Assembly: GCA_018385415.1 (NCBI GenBank)
Contig: JAHAZA010000029.1
Location: 1-9,298 of the forward strand
DNA: 9,298 bases
Direction of reading: 5' to 3'
Source: Treponema sp.
GTDB lineage: Bacteria > Spirochaetota > Spirochaetia > Treponematales > Treponemataceae
In this document: piece after piece, positions 6,317-9,298 of the stretch
How the letters are laid out: each line of letters begins with the position of its first letter
Position numbering within the stretch: the first letter of the stretch is position 1
Notes under the pieces: generated by a model
Databases searched by the model: none
Told to the model about the DNA's origin: nothing
Seen by the model: only the letters and a program-made list of their open reading frames with translations
Made by a program: the position numbers and the translations under genes

Positions 6317-7666
6317 TTAAGCCCATATAAACCAGAGGAACACAGCAGCTGCTGCAGTTGTCAGAATAGTAAATGGTGCACCAATCTTAAGGAAGCCTCC
6401 AAAATTAATGGGATGCCCTTCTTTTTTAAGAATACCCATAGCAACAACATTTGCAGAAGCACCGAAAGGTGTAAGATTTCCACCAAGACAGGAACCGATT
6501 AAAAGAGCAAACATAAAAAGCTCAGGAGAAACTGTAACACCATTATCAATCTGTGTAATAGTATCTGCCAGCATTTTTGCAACAGGAAGCATGACAATAA
6601 TATATGGAACATTATCAACAAAGCCTGAAATAACAATAGACATAAAAAGAATAAGAATGAATCCAAGGAATTTACTTCCACCTGTAATTTTTGCAAGGAA
6701 AATTGCAAGGTCTTCAAGAAGTCCGATTTCTGAAATAGCTCCTACGACTACGAAAATTCCCATTAAGAAGAAAATTGTTTCCCAGTCAAGTTCTTTAACC
6801 AGCTGCCAGACTTCTCTACCTGTCTTTTTTTGAGACACCCAGTACCAGATTATTCCTACGATTCCCAAAGACAAAACATAGAGTCCTGAAATATAACCTG
6901 AAAGATTATACTGTTCAGGAACAAAAGAAATTCCTGCCAGACCAAAAATCATTACAAGAAGAAGAATAAACGGAAAATACGAAATTACAGGTTCTTTTTC
7001 AACTTCAGCTTTTTCTTTAACACGGCCAAAAATAAAATAGAAGAAAAGACATCCTACAACAAGTCCCACCTGAATGATAAAGAAGATTGATGGTTTACCT
7101 GCATAGACAAAAAAGTCATTGAAGTTATAACCAGCATAGCTTGCAAAAATCATACTTGGAGGATCACCTATTAAAGTTGCAGTACCTTCAAGATTCGACA
7201 TAACAGCAAGGCCAACCAAGAAAGGAACTGGATTAAGCTTAAGCTTTTTTGAAAGTGCCAGTGCAATAGGTGCCATAACAAGAACTGTTGCAACATTTTC
7301 TACAAATATAGAAATAATGCCGGTCATGGCTAAAATCAGAATTACAGCAATACCTGTATTAGGCGAAACTGTAACAAGATTATTTGCAATGCGCCCAGGA
7401 ACCTTTGAATAAATAAAAAGTGCAGCAATGGTCATACTGCCCACATAAATCATAAGAACATTCCAGTTGATAAGGCTGGTAAAAATATGATCAAACAACG
7501 CGAAAGGACTCTCATGTGGACTGAATACCTGATTCATGAAGACAAAGCCCAGCACAATAGTAATTAACGCTGCAACTGTTGTAAACCATACCTTTTTATC
7601 CTGAAAGATGATTACAAACAGATACATTAAAACAGCAAGTCCAAGTATAATCCACTTAATATACAT
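6317..7666 (-). CDS. ArsB/NhaD-type permease of the ion transporter superfamily
   Basis: A 449-residue inner-membrane protein, hydrophobic throughout, with about 11-12 predicted helices. It shows the internal two-fold repeat of the ion transporter superfamily (ArsB, NhaD, SLC13/P-protein). Paired asparagine motifs are FVENVATVLVMAP (121-133) and FVDNVPYIIVMLP (349-361). Paired re-entrant-loop motifs are SNLEGTATLIGDPPS (157-171) and GGNLTPFGASANVVAMGI (395-412). These loops usually bind the ion or anion substrate. Length fits ArsB/NhaD proteins. Substrate (Na+/H+ exchange, arsenite, or a carboxylate/other anion) cannot be settled from sequence; no arsenic genes are nearby. The start is backed by AGGAG 5 bases upstream and by a good promoter. 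It sits upstream of the export operon on the same strand, 69 bases apart, with no evident functional link. Confidence 0.88.
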   Translation of the reverse strand: MYIKWIILGLAVLMYLFVIIFQDKKVWFTTVAALITIVLGFVFMNQVFSPHESPFALFDHIFTSLINWNVLMIYVGSMTIAALFIYSKVPGRIANNLVTVSPNTGIAVILILAMTGIISIFVENVATVLVMAPIALALSKKLKLNPVPFLVGLAVMSNLEGTATLIGDPPSMIFASYAGYNFNDFFVYAGKPSIFFIIQVGLVVGCLFFYFIFGRVKEKAEVEKEPVISYFPFILLLVMIFGLAGISFVPEQYNLSGYISGLYVLSLGIVGIIWYWVSQKKTGREVWQLVKELDWETIFFLMGIFVVVGAISEIGLLEDLAIFLAKITGGSKFLGFILILFMSIVISGFVDNVPYIIVMLPVAKMLADTITQIDNGVTVSPELFMFALLIGSCLGGNLTPFGASANVVAMGILKKEGHPINFGGFLKIGAPFTILTTAAAAVFLWFIWA

Positions 7667-7717
7667 AAGTTCTCCTAGTTCCTATAAATAAAATGCCCCG
7701 AACAGACACTTTATTCA

Positions 7718-7746
7718 ATTATATACTAATTAATTGGCCTTGTTAA
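7718..7746 (-). promoter_or_regulatory. Strong sigma-70-type promoter for the ArsB/NhaD-type gene
   Basis: On the minus strand: -35 TTAACA (7746-7741, 5/6), spacer exactly 17 bases, -10 TATAAT (7723-7718, 6/6). A start near 7711 leaves a leader of about 45 bases with AGGAG at 7676-7672. This is the best consensus promoter in the window. Confidence 0.75.
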
Positions 7747-7789
7747 TCCACTTTTTTCACTAGCTATACATATATAATCATTAAGCAAT

Positions 7790-7995
7790 CACAACCACCC
7801 GTCAAACGAGTGGTGTGCTCTTAGCCTATAAGGCTAAGGGTCTCAAGCCGAGACTTAAGTCCCACGCTTTCACATGCGTTCAAGCCTGTTCCTTCTGCCT
7901 ATGCAAGATTTCAGCGTATAGCCTTTAGACGTTAATCTTACAGTTTCCTCGCTGTATGGTAATGGAATAAATTCATTGTTTTTTAATACCATCAG
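7790..7995 (+). ncRNA. Hairpin-array RNA candidate, OMEGA type (IscB/HEARO-like, or TnpB reRNA on the other strand)
   Basis: By hand count 7801-7920 is about 48% G+C, against 18% in 8101-8160. Visible stems: 7794-7801 with 7807-7814 (8 positions, 5-base loop); 7820-7826 with 7832-7838 (7 perfect pairs, loop TATAA); 7840-7844 with 7850-7854 (5 perfect); the palindrome GACTTAAGTC (7852-7861); 7864-7867 with 7876-7879; 7899-7904 with 7916-7921; and 7952-7961 with 7987-7995 (9 pairs, one bulge). A 200-base chain of short hairpins with no nuclease gene matches the guide-RNA scaffolds of IscB (HEARO) or IS200/IS605 TnpB loci. Strand is unsettled. The first stem has a G.U only in the minus RNA (C-A in plus); the 7899 stem has its G.U only in the plus RNA. 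A TATAAT lies at 7773-7778 on the plus strand. Family naming is from recollection of such RNAs, not a search. Confidence 0.45.
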
Positions 7996-8022
7996 TGTGC
8001 ACTCTCTGCCTTGAATCTTCAT
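7870..8022 (-). pseudogene. Short open frame ending inside the hairpin array, possible remnant
   Basis: A 50-codon frame (MKIQGRECTL..., ending GRRNRLERM). The frame is open upstream to about 8103 without a better start, and no Shine-Dalgarno precedes the ATG. Its stop lies between hairpins of the RNA candidate, which is how a tnpB 3' end overlaps its reRNA. However, no TnpB zinc-finger or RuvC motif is visible in the piece. I see no known family. It may be a decayed C-terminus of a lost nuclease or a chance frame across a structured RNA. Confidence 0.2.
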
Positions 8023-8087
8023 ACAAAAAGTGTAGCACCAGAGTATAGTTGCAAAGTGCCAATTTATGATGGAGTTTTTGTAAACGG

Positions 8088-8177
8088 TTATGATAGTAAT
8101 GATTTATTTTCAATTTTAATCTTTTTTTTAATTTCTTTCTTCTTTCCTCTTTCTTCTTTTTCAGTTTCTGCTTTCAT
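8088..8177 (-). CDS. Lys/Glu-rich 29-aa open frame, doubtful
   Basis: The frame encodes MKAETEKEERGKKKEIKKKI followed by KIENKSLLS. The composition is almost entirely Lys, Glu and Ile and follows from the purine-rich run on this strand. In the same frame, beyond one stop codon upstream, there is further open sequence (HPDNWKPFFLVG), so it may be the tail of a broken longer gene. No convincing Shine-Dalgarno. It could be a charged helix downstream of the small membrane frame at 8192-8320, or only low-complexity noise. Confidence 0.15.
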   Translation of the reverse strand: MKAETEKEERGKKKEIKKKIKIENKSLLS

Positions 8178-8191
8178 ATTTTGTTATCCAA

Positions 8192-8320
8192 CTAAAAAGA
8201 AAGGTTTCCAATTATCAGGATGTTTTCTTTCCTTTCATAATTCATAGTAGTTATTACAGAAATAAAACTACCAATCATTATACCTATAATATTTTCAAAA
8301 AAAGAAGAATTAAAATCCAT
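8192..8320 (-). CDS. Possible small membrane protein (42 aa) after the methyltransferase
   Basis: An ATG 12 bases after the methyltransferase stop opens a 42-codon frame with one hydrophobic segment, about residues 7-25 (FFENIIGIMIGSFISVITT), then a charged region with NYERKEN. This looks like a single-pass membrane anchor and resembles the N-terminal helix of many uncharacterised membrane proteins that go on into a long charged domain. Only a weak GGAA precedes the start. It could be a genuine small partner of the methyltransferase operon or the surviving 5' end of a broken gene, with the Lys/Glu-rich frame downstream as another fragment. I do not recognise a family. Confidence 0.35.
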   Translation of the reverse strand: MDFNSSFFENIIGIMIGSFISVITTMNYERKENILIIGNLSF

Positions 8321-8332
8321 AATCTATTCCGT

Positions 8333-9298
8333 TCATACTGTTAAAAAATTCTTTACAGTATTAGCAACATACCAAATCATTACTGGAGGTATGGCATTCC
8401 CCAAAGCTCTATATTGGGCTGATTCACTACCAACTAATTCAAATTTCTCAGGAAAAGATTGTATTCTTGCAACTTCTCTAGGAGTGAATCTTCTATATCT
8501 ATTTTCAAGCATTAAAACAGGATCAGTGCTATTAAGAGAAACTTTTGCCAGATGTGCACCTACAGTATTGCATGGTTTTTCAATATCCTGTGCACGGCCT
8601 TTATTCATTTTCTCTCTTTTTTTCATCATACCTTCTACAGCTCTATCGGAAAAAAAATATTTTTCATCAACAGTATTTTCGATTACTTTCTTTAGAGGTT
8701 CAAACAAATCTTCATCAATAATTACCTGATTTGGAAATGTAAAATCAATTTTTAAATCTTTTCTAAAACCTACAATAATTACACGTTCTCTTTTCTGCGG
8801 TACTCCATAATTGGCTGAATTTAAAACCATATGTTTTACATCATAACCACTATTTTTGAACTCTTCCATAATAAGAGGAAATGCGCTTTTCTGATTGGCT
8901 GTTAGTAGACCTTTTACATTCTCTGCAATAAAACATTTTGGTTGTTTATCTTTTAGTATTCTACACATTTCAAAGAAAAGCTTACCACGGTCATCTTTTA
9001 CACCAAGTCTTTTCGGATTTTGTGCAATAATTGAAAATGACTGACATGGGAAACCACCTGTTAAAATATCAAAATCAGGAAGTTCATTGGAGTTAATTTG
9101 TCTTATATCACGGTTATCTGGTTTAATACCAAAATTCTCTTCAAAAATTCTGCAGGCATTATCATCAATATCATTTGCATAAACGATTTCCATGTTATTA
9201 GATGCATAATGCTTTCCGAGAAAATCAAAATTTCCGAGTAGTCCAACATCTGTACCACCGCAACCACAAAAAAGTGAAGCAACTTTTAATTTTTCCAT
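8333..9298 (-). CDS. DNA (cytosine-5-)-methyltransferase
   Basis: It transfers a methyl group from S-adenosylmethionine to C5 of cytosine in a specific DNA site. The 321 visible residues hold the full motif set in order: motif I SLFCGCGG (8-15), motif IV GGFPCQSFS (81-89, catalytic Cys85), motif VI ENVKG (126-130), motif VIII QKRERVIIVGF (168-178), the target-recognition region about 180-265, motif IX FTPREVARIQSFP (271-283) and motif X YRALGNAIPP (296-305). The length suits single-domain bacterial enzymes. The ATG is the last three bases of the window; motif I normally lies this close to the start, so the gene is probably complete, but an upstream extension cannot be excluded and its ribosome binding site is out of view. 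No restriction endonuclease is visible downstream; one could lie beyond the right edge. The recognition site cannot be predicted here. Confidence 0.95.
   Translation of the reverse strand: MEKLKVASLFCGCGGTDVGLLGNFDFLGKHYASNNMEIVYANDIDDNACRIFEENFGIKPDNRDIRQINSNELPDFDILTGGFPCQSFSIIAQNPKRLGVKDDRGKLFFEMCRILKDKQPKCFIAENVKGLLTANQKSAFPLIMEEFKNSGYDVKHMVLNSANYGVPQKRERVIIVGFRKDLKIDFTFPNQVIIDEDLFEPLKKVIENTVDEKYFFSDRAVEGMMKKREKMNKGRAQDIEKPCNTVGAHLAKVSLNSTDPVLMLENRYRRFTPREVARIQSFPEKFELVGSESAQYRALGNAIPPVMIWYVANTVKNFLTV

Larger units (their letters stand above)
7996..8332. other. AT-rich, low-complexity stretch without a clear large gene
   Basis: Very poor in G+C. It includes an unbroken 31-base pyrimidine run on the plus strand (8132-8162) and two small minus-strand frames listed separately. 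No tRNA, terminal inverted repeat, transposase fragment or strong promoter is evident. The lack of any well-formed gene between the methyltransferase and the hairpin array suggests decayed accessory DNA. Confidence 0.5.

Noticed and set aside
6408..6833. A 141-codon plus-strand frame opposite the ArsB/NhaD-type gene
   Set aside because: It is antisense to a gene with intact family motifs, has a biased composition and no ribosome binding site. The same applies to the frames at 3577-3927 and 8391-8729.
7820..7838. The perfect 7-bp hairpin CTTAGCC/GGCTAAG as an intrinsic terminator
   Set aside because: No U-tract follows on either strand; it fits better as one stem of a larger structured RNA.
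7790..7995. The hairpin array as RNase P RNA, tmRNA, a retron RNA or a CRISPR array
   Set aside because: A GAGGAAA-like phrase is present but the other RNase P core motifs are not. There is no CCA-ended tRNA-like domain, no reverse transcriptase gene nearby and no regularly spaced direct repeats.
8011..8247. A plus-strand 78-codon frame with a hydrophobic stretch, starting at TTG
   Set aside because: The hydrophobicity comes from the T/C-rich run (TTT and CTT codons). The start is a TTG with no Shine-Dalgarno, and it overlaps the small minus-strand frames. It stays a weak possibility only.

Overview
The window reads as chromosomal DNA from an AT-rich, diderm bacterium. A host-associated Treponema-like spirochaete is the best guess. 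It rests on the low G+C, the dimeric (eukaryote/archaea-like) glycyl-tRNA synthetase, the Lol/MacB-type export genes beside an outer-membrane-type protein, and general protein style. No rRNA or other firm taxonomic marker is present, so the assignment is an inference.

Layout, left to right. (1) 1-367, minus: the 5' part of glyQS, running off the left edge. (2) 368-502: a short divergent promoter region with a palindrome over the -35 zone. The rightward promoter is placed so that the transcript should begin at the ATG of the next gene (leaderless). (3) 503-1231, plus: a LolD/MacB-type ABC ATPase. (4) 1253-6247, minus: a four-gene operon that meets the ATPase tail to tail. In transcription order it encodes a 483-aa FtsX/MacB-fold permease, a 428-aa permease of the same fold, a periplasmic LolA-like carrier and a 469-aa exported protein with outer-membrane barrel traits. 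A TTGAAG-17-TATAAT promoter precedes it. (5) 6317-7666, minus: an ArsB/NhaD-type (ion transporter superfamily) membrane permease with its own TTAACA-17-TATAAT promoter. (6) 7747-8332: a stretch with no clear large gene. It holds a G+C-rich array of hairpins (about 7790-7995) resembling the guide RNA of an OMEGA system (IscB/HEARO or TnpB type) without its nuclease, then very AT-rich, low-complexity DNA with two small open frames. (7) 8333-9298, minus: a DNA cytosine-5 methyltransferase with all main motifs, whose start codon lies exactly at the right edge.

How the genes may work together: the ATPase, two permeases, LolA-like carrier and barrel-like protein could form one trans-envelope export route. 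The ATPase and permeases would extract a lipoprotein or other hydrophobic substrate from the inner membrane, the carrier would shuttle it, and the last protein would receive it at the outer membrane. The ATPase is separated from its likely permeases by orientation and promoter. The methyltransferase has no restriction enzyme beside it in the window, and the hairpin array and degenerate DNA next to it suggest a mobile or decaying accessory segment.
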